A stretch of 64,000 bases of DNA from an uncultured Lachnospiraceae bacterium. Its GTDB lineage: Bacteria > Bacillota > Clostridia > Lachnospirales > Lachnospiraceae. The DNA is taken from assembly GCA_910577115.1 (NCBI GenBank), contig CAJTMC010000012.1, positions 1-64,000 of the forward strand, in the 5' to 3' direction. Below are positions 8,475-17,863 of the stretch, in pieces. Below the pieces are notes generated by a model, which saw only the letters and a list, made by a program, of their open reading frames with translations, was not told the origin of the DNA and did not search any database. The position numbers and the translations under genes are program-made. The first letter of the stretch is position 1. Every line of letters begins with the position of its first letter.

Positions 8475-10809
8475 TCGTTTTTCTCCTGTTTGCGACAAAG
8501 GCTTTTTCGATTACCTCGTCCATTGATTCTACAAGACATATTTCCATGCCCGATTTAATCTCGGCCGCAATCTCTGCTACGTCTTTTTCGTTCTCCTTCG
8601 GCACAAGCACTGTCTTAATGCCTGCCATTTTTGCCGCCAAGAGCTTTTCCTTGAGGCCTCCGATTGCAAGCACCCTTCCCCGCAGCGTAACCTCGCCTGT
8701 CATTGCCACTTTTGCCTTCACTGGTGTGTTCGTAACTGCCGAAAGCACTGCCGTTGCCATAGTGATTCCTGCCGACGGCCCGTCTTTTGGTACCGCGCCT
8801 TCGGGGATATGTATATGAAAATCATTTTCCTTGAAGAACTCCGGTTTGATGTTATACTGCGGCGCAATGGAGCGAATATAGCTAAGACCTGTTTTTGCCG
8901 ACTCCTTCATCACGTCGCCGAGCTTTCCGGTGAGCTCCACTTCACCCTTTCCGGGCATTACGTTTACCTCGATTTCCAGCGTATCGCCGCCGACACTCGT
9001 CCACGCAAGCCCTCTCACGATACCGACATCATCCTTTTCATTCGCCATATCCTCATGGTATCTTGGTTTTCCCAAATATTTTTCAAGGCGTTTTGAATCA
9101 ACCTTAATACACTTTCCCTTCGGTTCCTTGCTTTTTAGTATTTCCAAAGCAGCCTTTCTGCATACCGTTCCAAGCTTTCTTTCAAGACTGCGCACACCGG
9201 CCTCTTTCGTGTACTTTGCAATAATGCCGCGCAATGCATTATCACTGATTGTAAGCTGGCTTGCCTTTAACCCGTTTCGATCTAACTGCTTTTGCCATAG
9301 ATGCTCTTTTGCAATATGAAATTTCTCGTTTGCCGTATAGCTTGACACTTCTATGATATCCATACGATCCAGCAGCGGTCTTGGGATATTTCCTGCATCA
9401 TTTGCCGTCGCAATAAATAAAACTTTAGACAAATCCAGCGGCAGTTCCACATAATGATCCCGAAAATGACAGTTTTGCTCTGTGTCCAGCACTTCAAGGA
9501 GCGCTGACTGCGTATCGCCCTTATAGTCGCTGCTGACCTTATCAATTTCGTCCAACAGCATTAGCGGATTGTTGACACCTGCCTGTCTTAGTCCTGCCGC
9601 AATGCGTCCGGGCATTGCCCCTACATAAGTCTTTCTATGGCCGCGTATCTCCGCCTCATCGCGCACACCGCCAAGACAGATACGCACATATTTTTTCCGG
9701 AGCGCCTCGGCAATTGACTTTGCGATGGATGTCTTTCCGGTTCCCGGCGGACCTACAAGGCACAAAATCGGCGTATCACCCTTATGTGTCAGGCTCCGAA
9801 CCGCAAGGTATTCTATAATGCGTTCCTTCACCTTTTCAAGCCCGTAATGGTCACGCTCCAAAATTTCCCCGGCGTGTCTGATATCGTTATTGTCTCTTGA
9901 CGCCTTATCCCAGGGAAGCTCTAAAAGCGTTTCGATGTATCCCCGCTCTACGGCACTCTCTGAGCTGGAGTTGACAATTTTCTTAAAACGCGCAATTTCC
10001 TTGCGTATCTTCTCCTTTACCTCATCGCCTGCCTTGAGCTTCTCAACAGCTTCCTCAAACTGCTCCGCCTCCGAACCTTTGTCATCTCCGCCTAACTCAT
10101 CCTGAATGTACTCCAGCTGCTCGCGCAGAATATAATCTTTTTGGTTTTTGTCTATTTTTTCTTTAATTTTGACAGCAAGCTGTGTTCGGATTGCCGCTAT
10201 TTGCGCCTCGTTCATTATCAGGCATACAAGCGCCTCGCACTGGCCGCCCAAATCCTCTATTTCAATAATTTCCTGCTTTTTCTCATACGAAAACGGTGTG
10301 TTAATCAACACCTGATTGACCAGAAAACGCAGGGAATTTTCTTCCTCAAAATATTTTCCGAGGCTTTTTCCGACCTTCGGATAAAAGCGCACATAGGTAG
10401 AAAAAACCTCTTTTAGAGAACGTTTCAACGCCTCCTCCTGCACTTCGTCGACGTCGTTTTCATCCTCATCAATCTCCTCAACAACGGCTGTAAAATATTC
10501 ATTCTCGTTGTCATGCACTTCCACAAGCCTTGCTCTGGAAGCGCCTTCGACCATTACGCGCTCGATATTGTTTGGGAGCTTTGTCACCTGCTTTATATTT
10601 GCGATTGTTCCGATATGGAAAAGCGTCTCAAGCGTGGATTGCTCCTCGTTTTCATCTCTTTGCGCCACTAAAAATATCTTTTGATTTTCATTTAAAGACT
10701 GCTTCACTGCCTTCTTGGACATATCTCTGCTCAAATCAAAATGTATGATCATATCCGGCACGACGGTAAGTCCGCGTAACGCCACCATTGGTAATTCAAA
10801 CTGATCCAT
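8449..10809 (-). CDS. lon: ATP-dependent protease La (Lon)
   Basis: Lon degrades misfolded and regulatory proteins. Its domains in order are the N-terminal substrate-binding LON domain (about 1-200), a coiled linker (200-300), the AAA+ module with Walker A GPPGTGKT at 353-360 and LLDEIDK near 419, and the C-terminal protease with the Ser679-Lys722 dyad in PKDGPSAG and GGLKEK. The 786-residue length is complete. AAAGG lies eleven bases before the ATG. A structured intergenic region separates it from clpX. Confidence 0.97.
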   Translation of the reverse strand: MDQFELPMVALRGLTVVPDMIIHFDLSRDMSKKAVKQSLNENQKIFLVAQRDENEEQSTLETLFHIGTIANIKQVTKLPNNIERVMVEGASRARLVEVHDNENEYFTAVVEEIDEDENDVDEVQEEALKRSLKEVFSTYVRFYPKVGKSLGKYFEEENSLRFLVNQVLINTPFSYEKKQEIIEIEDLGGQCEALVCLIMNEAQIAAIRTQLAVKIKEKIDKNQKDYILREQLEYIQDELGGDDKGSEAEQFEEAVEKLKAGDEVKEKIRKEIARFKKIVNSSSESAVERGYIETLLELPWDKASRDNNDIRHAGEILERDHYGLEKVKERIIEYLAVRSLTHKGDTPILCLVGPPGTGKTSIAKSIAEALRKKYVRICLGGVRDEAEIRGHRKTYVGAMPGRIAAGLRQAGVNNPLMLLDEIDKVSSDYKGDTQSALLEVLDTEQNCHFRDHYVELPLDLSKVLFIATANDAGNIPRPLLDRMDIIEVSSYTANEKFHIAKEHLWQKQLDRNGLKASQLTISDNALRGIIAKYTKEAGVRSLERKLGTVCRKAALEILKSKEPKGKCIKVDSKRLEKYLGKPRYHEDMANEKDDVGIVRGLAWTSVGGDTLEIEVNVMPGKGEVELTGKLGDVMKESAKTGLSYIRSIAPQYNIKPEFFKENDFHIHIPEGAVPKDGPSAGITMATAVLSAVTNTPVKAKVAMTGEVTLRGRVLAIGGLKEKLLAAKMAGIKTVLVPKENEKDVAEIAAEIKSGMEICLVESMDEVIEKAFVANRRKTNGNKKCKS

Positions 10810-10920
10810 CTGTTAAATAACCTTTCTTATTCTATCATTTCTCTCATATCTAAAATTTCTGAAGTATGAAAAAACTTTGCAACAGCTCTGCGCATCAAGC
10901 TGCGCTGAGCGTACACGCGC

Positions 10921-11001
10921 CATGCAGCTTGCTGCATGTGTGCATCCTATATTTGTGCCCGTTTACGGAACGTTTGTATTGGGAGCAACATGGGCACAAA
11001 T
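10921..11001. repeat. structured clpX-lon intergenic region with inverted repeats
   Basis: Two perfect inverted repeats are visible. ATTTGTGCCC (10951-10960) pairs with GGGCACAAAT (10992-11001) across a 31-base loop. CATGCAGC/GCTGCATG (10921-10938) has only two central bases. A weaker GCGCA/TGCGC pair lies nearer lon, at about 10891-10906. The region follows the clpX terminator and precedes lon, so it could be a lon leader, an operator array or a small RNA. Confidence 0.5.
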
Positions 11002-11007
11002 CTGAAC

Positions 11008-11040
11008 AAAAAGAGCAATCCATGAGCGGATTGCCCTTTT
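11008..11040 (-). terminator. rho-independent terminator after clpX
   Basis: On the minus strand GGGCAATCC and GGATTGCTC pair around a six-base loop and are followed by TTTTTG, 11 bp after the clpX stop. Confidence 0.85.
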
Positions 11041-11051
11041 ACTTAATGCAA

Positions 11052-12323
11052 TTATCTCGCCTTTTTCTCCCGCTCCGTATGCACTGCTTCACGATGTACG
11101 ATTAAAGGCTGACTTGTTCCTTCCACTGCCTCTTTTGTGATCACACAAGCTTCTATGGTTTCGTCCGAAGGAATTTCGTACATTACGTCCATCATAATGC
11201 TTTCCATAATCGAACGCAGACCTCTCGCTCCTGTTTTCCTCTCAAGCGCTTTTTCTGCAATTGCCTCAATTGCCTCCGGCTCAAAGCTGAGCTTCACGTC
11301 ATCATACTCAAACAATTTCTGATACTGCTTAATCAACGCGCTCTTTGGCTCTTTTAAGATGCGGACAAGCGCCTCCTTGTCAAGTCCCTCCAGTGATACA
11401 TTAATCGGCACACGCCCTACAAACTCCGGAATCAGTCCATATTTGGTCAAATCCTGCGGCGTCACCTGCTTAAACACAGCGCCGATATCCCTTTTAGACT
11501 TATCGGCAATGTCTTTGTTAAAACCAATTGATTTGCGGTCAAGCCTGTTTTCAACAATCTTATCAAGTCCATCGAAAGCGCCGCCGCAGATAAATAAGAT
11601 GTTCGTTGTATCAATCTGTATCAGCTCCTGATGCGGATGCTTTCTGCCTCCCTGAGGCGGTACGCTTGCCACAGTCCCCTCCACAATTTTCAAAAGCGCC
11701 TGCTGCACGCCTTCTCCTGATACATCTCTTGTAATGGATACGTTTTCACTCTTTTTTGTAATCTTATCAATCTCGTCAATATAGATAATACCGTACTGCG
11801 CGCGCTCTATATCGTAATCTGCCGCCTGTATCAGCTTTAATAAGATATTCTCAACGTCCTCACCCACATATCCTGCCTCTGTGAGCGTCGTGGCATCTGC
11901 AATAGCAAACGGCACGTTAATAATTTTTGCAAGCGTCTGTGCAAGATAGGTCTTACCGGAACCTGTGGGTCCTATCATGATAATATTGCTCTTTTGCAGC
12001 TCAACGTCCAAATCCTTCTCAGCCGTAACACGCTTATAATGATTATAAACCGCCACAGACAGCACCTTTTTTGCGTCCTCCTGCCCGATTACATAATCAT
12101 CTAAAAATTCTTTGATTTCCACAGGTTTTAAGAGGTTAATGTCAAAGTCGCCGTCTATGGTTTCTTCGTCTTCGTATTCCTCCTCTATAATATCAGCACA
12201 AATATCCACGCACTCGTCACAAATATATACACCTGCAGGCCCCGCGATCAGCTTTCTGACCTGATCCTGTGTCTTGTTACAGAAAGAACATCTTACTCTC
12301 CCCTCAGTGCTTTTTCCTGCCAT
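11052..12323 (-). CDS. clpX: ATP-dependent Clp protease ATP-binding subunit ClpX
   Basis: ClpX unfolds substrates and feeds them into ClpP. The N-terminal zinc-binding domain has cysteines C12, C15, C35 and C38. The AAA+ core has Walker A GPTGSGKT at 118-125 and Walker B IIYIDEIDK near 180. The ClpP-docking loop region includes the IGF tripeptide in KSIGFNKD. The length is 423 residues, complete. It lies downstream of clpP and is followed by a good terminator. Confidence 0.97.
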   Translation of the reverse strand: MAGKSTEGRVRCSFCNKTQDQVRKLIAGPAGVYICDECVDICADIIEEEYEDEETIDGDFDINLLKPVEIKEFLDDYVIGQEDAKKVLSVAVYNHYKRVTAEKDLDVELQKSNIIMIGPTGSGKTYLAQTLAKIINVPFAIADATTLTEAGYVGEDVENILLKLIQAADYDIERAQYGIIYIDEIDKITKKSENVSITRDVSGEGVQQALLKIVEGTVASVPPQGGRKHPHQELIQIDTTNILFICGGAFDGLDKIVENRLDRKSIGFNKDIADKSKRDIGAVFKQVTPQDLTKYGLIPEFVGRVPINVSLEGLDKEALVRILKEPKSALIKQYQKLFEYDDVKLSFEPEAIEAIAEKALERKTGARGLRSIMESIMMDVMYEIPSDETIEACVITKEAVEGTSQPLIVHREAVHTEREKKAR

Positions 12324-12361
12324 CCCTTTCTCTCCCTTTAAATCTACTCAATCCAATTATT

Positions 12362-12511
12362 TTATATGTTTAACCGTAACAGTTCAAATACCCTCACTGT
12401 CACTTGTAAAAATCCATTCAATATTGCCTTCTCCAATGGAACTTTTGCTTTCGGCTGCCACGCCAACTTACAGTCAGCACAGTAAATGCGCAGATCTGCC
12501 CAAGCTGTCAC
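12362..12511 (-). CDS. possible 49-residue protein between clpP and clpX
   Basis: A GTG-initiated frame opens 2 bp after the clpP stop and encodes 49 residues, ending 38 bp before clpX. It contains one CADC cysteine pair followed by a hydrophobic amphipathic C-terminal half. The ribosome site is weak (AAGAAG). I recognise no family. It may be a chance frame in the 190-bp gap, but its position inside a conserved protease operon makes it worth recording. Confidence 0.25.
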   Translation of the reverse strand: MTAWADLRIYCADCKLAWQPKAKVPLEKAILNGFLQVTVRVFELLRLNI

Positions 12512-12513
12512 AT

Positions 12514-13116
12514 TTAATCTTCTTTATTCTGATCCTGCCTGTCAACAATTACCCTGTCAATCAGGCCATACTGCATTGCCTCCTCGGCGGTTTTCCAATT
12601 ATCACGCTCTGTGTCTGCCGCGATTATGTCATAGGGCTGACCGCAGTTTTCCGCCAAAATCGTATTTAATTTCTGCTTTGTGCGGAGAATGTGCTTTGCA
12701 GCAATCTCAATTTCCGTAGCCTGCCCTTGTGCCCCGCCAAGCGGCTGGTGAATCATAATCTCAGCGTTTGGAAGCGCAAGTCTTTTTCCCTTTGTGCCTC
12801 CTGCAAGCAAAAACGCACCCATGCTTGCTGCCATGCCAATACAGATTGTTGAGACATCACACTTTATATACCGCATCGTGTCATAAATTGCCATTCCGGC
12901 AGTCACCGAACCGCCAGGGCTGTTGATATATAACTGAATATCCTTATCCGTATCCTCAGACTCCAAAAACAAAAGCTGCGCCACGACAAGGCTTGCCGTT
13001 ACCTCGTTGACTTCCTCTCCAAGAAAGATAATACGCTCTTTTAAAAGTCGTGAATAAATATCGTACGAACGCTCTCCACGACTTGTCTGTTCAATGACAT
13101 ATGGTACTAAACTCAT
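12514..13116 (-). CDS. clpP: ATP-dependent Clp protease proteolytic subunit ClpP
   Basis: ClpP is the serine peptidase of the Clp machine. The catalytic triad is visible as S98 in GMAASMGAF, H123 in MIHQPLGG and D172. The 200-residue length is normal. It follows tig by 23 bp with a good ribosome site and is followed by clpX after a 190-bp gap that holds a small open frame. Confidence 0.97.
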   Translation of the reverse strand: MSLVPYVIEQTSRGERSYDIYSRLLKERIIFLGEEVNEVTASLVVAQLLFLESEDTDKDIQLYINSPGGSVTAGMAIYDTMRYIKCDVSTICIGMAASMGAFLLAGGTKGKRLALPNAEIMIHQPLGGAQGQATEIEIAAKHILRTKQKLNTILAENCGQPYDIIAADTERDNWKTAEEAMQYGLIDRVIVDRQDQNKED

Positions 13117-13139
13117 GGTTTCTTACCTCCTAAATCCAT

Positions 13140-14426
13140 TTATTTCTCAACAGCATTCTCCACTACAAAGTCCGCTGCCTTTCTGATGCAAATGTCCTCT
13201 CTGATTGACTTCTGCTCAAACGCACCTATCATATCGTTTATCTCCGCAAGGTCCATTTGGTATGCGTCAGCCATTTTCTTGATTTCCTCGTCATATTCTT
13301 CATCTGTTGCCACAATATTTTCAGCCTTGGCAACTGCCTCAAGCACAAGTCTTGACTGAATTCTCTTTTCCGCCTGCGGCTTGAGCTGCTCTAAAAACGC
13401 TTCCCTTGTCAGGCCTGTAAACTGGAAATACTGGTCGATTGAGATACCCTGCATCCGTATTCTCTGTGCAAAATCATCAGCCATTTGACGCTGCTGTGTC
13501 TCAAGCATCGCCTCAGGAATGTCCATCTTTGCATCAGCAATAATCGCATCAACGACTTTGTCCTCCTTCTCGTTCTTTGCTTCCTCTGCCTTTTTCTCCT
13601 CAAGGTTCTTCTTTACATCTTCTCTGTACTCTGCAAGTGTCTCAAACTCGGAAACCTCACCTGCAAACTCATCATCCAGCTCCGGAAGCTGCTTCTCCTT
13701 GATTTCCTTTATGGTGCACTTAAATACAGCCGGCTTTCCTGCAAGCTCTGCTGCCTGATAATCCTCCGGGAACGTTACATTGACTTCTACTTCCTTGTCG
13801 ATTTCAGCGCCGATTAACTGCTCCTCAAATCCCGGTATAAAGGTGTTGGAACCGATTGTCAAAGGATAATTCTCACCCTTTCCACCTTCAAAAGCCACAG
13901 CATCGACAAAACCCTCAAAGTCAAGCACTGTCATATCGCCGTCCTGAACTGCCCTGTCATCTACAGAAACTGTTCTTGCGTTGTTTTCTCTTTCTCTCTC
14001 AATTGCCGCATCAATTTCCTCGTCCGTAACAGACGCATCTGATTTTTCAACCTCTACGCCCTTATAAATGCCAAGCGTTACCTCAGGCTTCAATGCGACC
14101 TCTGCCGTAAAGATGAACGGCTTTCCCGCCTCTGCCTGCTCAATGTCAATCTTGGGCTGGGACACGATTTCCTCCGTACACTCGTCAACAGCCTTCGCAT
14201 AAGCGGAAGGAATGGCATAATTTGCGGCATCCTCAAAAAAGATTTCTTTTCCATACATCTGTTCGATCATTTTTCTGGGAGCTTTTCCCTTACGGAAACC
14301 GGGAATGTTGATTTTATTTTTACTTTTCTGATACGCCTTTTCAACTGCTGCCTCAAAATCCTCCGCTGACACCTCTATTGTAAGCTTTGCCATATTTCCT
14401 TCTAACTTTTCCACCTGTAAACTCAT
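13140..14426 (-). CDS. tig: trigger factor
   Basis: Trigger factor is the ribosome-bound chaperone and peptidyl-prolyl isomerase. The N-terminal ribosome-binding domain carries the signature GFRKGKAPR near residues 43-51, the FKBP domain lies about 145-230, and the C-terminal helical chaperone domain completes 428 residues. Two in-frame ATGs are possible. The one at 14435 lies only two bases from AAGGAGG, so I prefer 14426, eleven bases away. It heads the tig-clpP-clpX series. Confidence 0.95.
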   Translation of the reverse strand: MSLQVEKLEGNMAKLTIEVSAEDFEAAVEKAYQKSKNKINIPGFRKGKAPRKMIEQMYGKEIFFEDAANYAIPSAYAKAVDECTEEIVSQPKIDIEQAEAGKPFIFTAEVALKPEVTLGIYKGVEVEKSDASVTDEEIDAAIERERENNARTVSVDDRAVQDGDMTVLDFEGFVDAVAFEGGKGENYPLTIGSNTFIPGFEEQLIGAEIDKEVEVNVTFPEDYQAAELAGKPAVFKCTIKEIKEKQLPELDDEFAGEVSEFETLAEYREDVKKNLEEKKAEEAKNEKEDKVVDAIIADAKMDIPEAMLETQQRQMADDFAQRIRMQGISIDQYFQFTGLTREAFLEQLKPQAEKRIQSRLVLEAVAKAENIVATDEEYDEEIKKMADAYQMDLAEINDMIGAFEQKSIREDICIRKAADFVVENAVEK

Positions 14427-14731
14427 TTGTTTCATTTCCTCCTTGCGAATATTGCCTATTTTCTTCTCTAATTTTTCTTGTCAATAGAAATTCGTTCCTA
14501 TTGTATATGGCATAACAGTCTGCCAAAATCAGGCTGTTAAGATGTGTCGGCCAACCATAGCTACACAATCATTCCATAATTATATCATAGCAATTCCAAA
14601 AATAAAAGGGTGAATTTATTAAAATAAAAAAATAATTCAAAAAAATCAGACAGGTATTATCAGATTTGATTTCCCTGCCTGATTTCTTATTTCTTTTTAA
14701 CGATGATAATGATTTTTCTCTTTAAGAGGTC
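14427..14731. other. intergenic region between tig and the spore-protein gene
   Basis: About 300 bp hold no convincing gene. An imperfect stem-loop (AACAGTCTG with CAGGCTGTT, 14514-14539) sits about 100 bp upstream of tig. A TTGACA on the minus strand near 14475 may be part of the tig promoter, but its -10 is poor. The part nearest the spore-protein gene contains that gene's terminator. Confidence 0.5.
14644..14684 (-). terminator. terminator after the spore-protein gene
   Basis: On the minus strand AATCAGGCAGG pairs with CCTGTCTGATT (one G-U) and is followed by a T run, 48 bp past the gene's stop. Confidence 0.8.
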
Positions 14732-14932
14732 TTATTTGATTGACTCCTCATAGCTCTTAACCATTCTTCTTACCATCTCGCCACCGATTGATCCGGCTTC
14801 ACGTGATGTTAAATCGCCGTTATAACCTTCCTTAAGGTTTACACCAAGCTCTGATGCTACCTCTGTCTTGAAACGATCCATTGCTGCCTTTGCCTCTGGA
14901 ACTTCTACTCTGTTTGATCTCTGTGATGACAT
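14732..14932 (-). CDS. alpha/beta-type small acid-soluble spore protein
   Basis: These 66-residue proteins coat spore DNA and protect it from UV and heat, and they are degraded by the GPR protease at germination. The GPR-type site EVASELGV and the conserved C-terminal block TSREAGSIGGEMVRRM are both present. The ATG at 14932 lies nine bases from GGAGG, and an ATG at 14938 is too close. It is monocistronic with its own terminator. Forespore (sigma-G) control is expected for the family, although I did not identify its promoter. This gene is the best evidence that the host forms spores. Confidence 0.95.
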   Translation of the reverse strand: MSSQRSNRVEVPEAKAAMDRFKTEVASELGVNLKEGYNGDLTSREAGSIGGEMVRRMVKSYEESIK

Positions 14933-15100
14933 ATTCATACACCTCCATAAAATTCTTTCATTTATAATATCTATCTTCAAAGACAAGCTTTTTGTCGCTT
15001 ATCTTAATCCTATTATCTGCGAAGTTTTTTGTTTTATGAATGGTATATTTTTACTAAATTGGCAACCGGAAAAACAGGGTAAAAATTTTAAAAAACAGCA

Positions 15101-15649
15101 CTACAGATAAACGATTCCTTTGCCAAGCTTATCCGCTGTTTCTGCATCAAGCAGGTTTGCAATAATCTCGAGTCCAAACGCAATCGCCGTTCCCATTCCG
15201 CGGCTTGTAATCACATTGTCTGCTTTTACAACCTTATCATATACAACCTCAGAGCCTTTTAGCTCTGCCTCCATTCCCGGAAAAATGCATGCCTTTTTTC
15301 CTTCTAAAAGTCCCATATGCCCAAAAATGCTTGGTGCCGCACAGATTGCTCCGATTAGCTTTCCGGCGTCATAAAATGCACGTAACTGATCCGTAAGTTT
15401 TTTGCATGCTTCAAGATTTTTTGTGCCTGGCATTCCGCCCGGACATACCAAAATGTCAAAGCTGTCAAAATCAATTTCATCAATTCCGGCATCCATTGCA
15501 ACCGTAATTTTATGACTGCCTGTAACGCTCTTTTCATTATTAATAGAAACGCATACTGCCTCGATGCCTGCGCGGCGGAGCAAGTCCACCACTGTGAGCG
15601 CTTCTATTTCTTCATAACCTGTTCCAAAAAATATTGCTGCTTTTTTCAT
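15101..15649 (-). CDS. DJ-1/PfpI family protein
   Basis: The start MKKAAIFFGTGYEEIEALTVV and the nucleophile elbow AICAAPS with C103 are those of the DJ-1/YajL branch of the class I amidotransferase-like fold. Members act as glyoxalases, deglycases or redox-responsive chaperones. The exact activity cannot be read here. The protein has 182 residues from the ATG at 15649, where family homology begins. An ATG at 15661 sits only one base from AAGGAG. It appears monocistronic. Confidence 0.88.
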   Translation of the reverse strand: MKKAAIFFGTGYEEIEALTVVDLLRRAGIEAVCVSINNEKSVTGSHKITVAMDAGIDEIDFDSFDILVCPGGMPGTKNLEACKKLTDQLRAFYDAGKLIGAICAAPSIFGHMGLLEGKKACIFPGMEAELKGSEVVYDKVVKADNVITSRGMGTAIAFGLEIIANLLDAETADKLGKGIVYL

Positions 15650-15774
15650 ATAAATAATCATGCTCCTTTCCCGGCATAATGTAACTGCCTTTCGTTTGTT
15701 TATAGTTTAACACGCTTTTGCGCATCTGCCAATCAGATTTTCATAGTTTCGGAGCGGCTGCACATAATGATAGT

Positions 15775-16338
15775 ATGAAAAACTTAAATATTCACTATTT
15801 TGACTATTATGTGCTTTTATTTTTTTGCCTGTCCTTTTTTGGCTGGCTTTGGGAGGTTCTCCTCTATCTTTTTACAGGCGGCGTTCTTGTAAACCGTGGC
15901 GTATATTATGGGCCTTACCTTCCGGTTTACGGTATCGGGGGGATTCTTTTAATGCTTCTTCTTCATGCAAAGAGAAAGCAGCCTGTCCTTGTTTTTATCG
16001 TTTCTTCCATCATCTGTACTGCCGTAGAATATGCTGCCGCCACATGGCTTGAGCAAAAATGGGGCGTGCGGTGGTGGGATTATAGTGACGCTTTTATGAA
16101 TGTTGACGGAAAAATCTGCCTTCTTTGCAGCATTGGTTTTGGAATTGGCGGCGTACTTCTCATCTGTATGTTCCAGCCGCTTTTCCATAAATTTTACCAC
16201 AGAATGACACGCGGTATGCGCATTTTTATTTGTATTGCTTTGATTCTTATTTTTGTGGCGGACGCGGCATACTCCATTATAAGGCCGAATGCCGGTAAAA
16301 ATATTACTTGTATTTTTGTTTCAGATATCATACCATAA
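15775..16338 (+). CDS. putative ABC-transporter type IV membrane protein
   Basis: The 187-residue protein has about five membrane segments (near 10-28, 42-62, 70-90, 118-142 and 158-178). The motif FFGWLWEVLLY, followed by NRGVYYGPYLPVYGIGG, is typical of the family annotated as putative ABC transporter type IV (CmpB-like). No ATPase partner is adjacent, so a transport role is unproven. The ribosome site is weak. The CYTH gene follows by 33 bp on the same strand. Confidence 0.82.
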   Translation: MKNLNIHYFDYYVLLFFCLSFFGWLWEVLLYLFTGGVLVNRGVYYGPYLPVYGIGGILLMLLLHAKRKQPVLVFIVSSIICTAVEYAAATWLEQKWGVRWWDYSDAFMNVDGKICLLCSIGFGIGGVLLICMFQPLFHKFYHRMTRGMRIFICIALILIFVADAAYSIIRPNAGKNITCIFVSDIIP

Positions 16339-16371
16339 TTATGAATAAAAAAAGCTTGGAGGTTCTCTGTC

Positions 16372-16869
16372 ATGGAAAATTTTGAAATCGAGAAAAAATA
16401 TACGATAAAGTGTCTGCCCGACGGGCTTGAAAACCATACCTGCATAATCATAGAACAGGCATATTTGAATACTGCTCCTGTGGTGCGCGTGCGGAGATCG
16501 AATGACAAATACACTCTCACCTATAAGGGCAGCGGTCTGATGACGCGTGAGGAATATAACCTTCCTTTAGATGAAGCATCCTATCGGCATCTTTGCCAAA
16601 AAGCCGACGGAACTATCATTTCCAAAAAAAGGTATGTGCTGCCGCTTGAAAATCCATGTTTTCAGGATAATTTGAAGCCTAAAAATGCACTTTCTTTAAA
16701 AATTGAGCTTGACGTTTTCGAACCACCCTTTGCACCTCTGATCATCGCAGAAATCGAATTTCCCGATGAGGAGACGGCAAATGCATTCATACCGCCCGAG
16801 TGGTTCGATGAAGATGTCACTTTAAATCCTAAATATCACAACTCTTACTTATCCAAACAAACATTTTGA
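16372..16869 (+). CDS. CYTH domain protein
   Basis: CYTH enzymes are tunnel-fold triphosphatases or adenylate cyclases that act on inorganic or nucleoside triphosphates. The hallmark EIEKKY lies at residues 4-9, paired basic residues follow in VRVRRSNDK, and acidic metal ligands occur in LKIELDVF and IAEIEFPDEE. The length of 165 residues fits a single-domain tunnel protein. It shares orientation with the preceding membrane protein and converges on the antiporter gene. Confidence 0.88.
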   Translation: MENFEIEKKYTIKCLPDGLENHTCIIIEQAYLNTAPVVRVRRSNDKYTLTYKGSGLMTREEYNLPLDEASYRHLCQKADGTIISKKRYVLPLENPCFQDNLKPKNALSLKIELDVFEPPFAPLIIAEIEFPDEETANAFIPPEWFDEDVTLNPKYHNSYLSKQTF

Positions 16870-16892
16870 TAATCACATCAGAATCTATCCGT

Positions 16893-17846
16893 TTATTGCA
16901 AGGCCTGCATTAACAGCCTTGCAAAATAAACGGCATACATTGCGAGCATCAAAACACCGCCTGTACGGCTTAATTTTTGTTTCCGGAACACAAGCAGCCA
17001 TAAAACAACCATTACAAGCGCAGCTACAATGCTGTCAAAAATAAAATCGGTTTTATATTCAATCGGAGTGATCACCGCACTTGTTCCGAGCACAAACAAG
17101 ACATTAAACAGATTCGAACCTACAATATTTCCAACTGCAATATCTGTCTCCTTCTTCTTTGCGGCAATACATGATGTCACCAACTCTGGGAGTGATGTTC
17201 CAAATGCCACAATTGTCAAGCCAATCAGACGATCATCCATTCTAAATTCTTCCGCAATATTCGATGCCGCATCGACTGTTACATTTGATCCGGCGACAAT
17301 CATCGCGCCGCCCACGATAATTAAGAACAATAGTTTCCATACTTTGTCACTTTCGTCTGCCGGTTCAAACGCATCGTCCGCTGCCTGACTCTTTCTTGTG
17401 AGCTGTATCATATAAACAATATAGAAGAGCAAAAGCACCCAAAAGATGAAACCGTCAGCTCTTCCAATGTTCCCACCCATTATCCCAAACACAAGAAGAA
17501 GTGCGGAAACCAAAAACACAAATGGTATGTCAAACCGAATCGTTGTCTTTTTTACCGCAAGCGGATAAATTACAGAGGAAAGCCCCAGTATCAGCAACAC
17601 ATTCATAATATTGCTTCCAACTACATTACTGATGGTCAGATCCACACTGCCTTTTAACGCAGCACTGATACTTACTGCCGCCTCCGGCGCACTTGTCCCG
17701 AATGCCACAATTGTAAGTCCGATTACAAGATGTGGTATTCCAAATTTATCCGCTATCTTTGAAGCGCCATCAACAAACCAGTCAGCGCCTTTCATCAGCA
17801 GCACAAAACCTACTACAAGCAACACAAACTGCAATATAATATACAT
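16893..17846 (-). CDS. calcium/sodium antiporter (CaCA family)
   Basis: The two inverted alpha-repeats of the Ca2+:cation antiporter family are clear: VAFGTSAPE in the N-terminal half and VAFGTSLPELVTS in the C-terminal half. Each is followed by a VVGSN- or IVGSN-type helix. About ten membrane segments in 317 residues match YrbG-type proteins. The first ATG (17855) sits one base from the AAAGGA site, so I prefer 17846. It lies 17 bp downstream of thymidine kinase. Confidence 0.92.
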   Translation of the reverse strand: MYIILQFVLLVVGFVLLMKGADWFVDGASKIADKFGIPHLVIGLTIVAFGTSAPEAAVSISAALKGSVDLTISNVVGSNIMNVLLILGLSSVIYPLAVKKTTIRFDIPFVFLVSALLLVFGIMGGNIGRADGFIFWVLLLFYIVYMIQLTRKSQAADDAFEPADESDKVWKLLFLIIVGGAMIVAGSNVTVDAASNIAEEFRMDDRLIGLTIVAFGTSLPELVTSCIAAKKKETDIAVGNIVGSNLFNVLFVLGTSAVITPIEYKTDFIFDSIVAALVMVVLWLLVFRKQKLSRTGGVLMLAMYAVYFARLLMQALQ

Positions 17847-17863
17847 GGATACCATTTCCTTTC

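Noticed and set aside
10866..11105. 79-residue plus-strand frame between lon and clpX
   Set aside because: It reads through the inverted repeats, the clpX terminator and the clpX end in antisense, so it is not a plausible gene.
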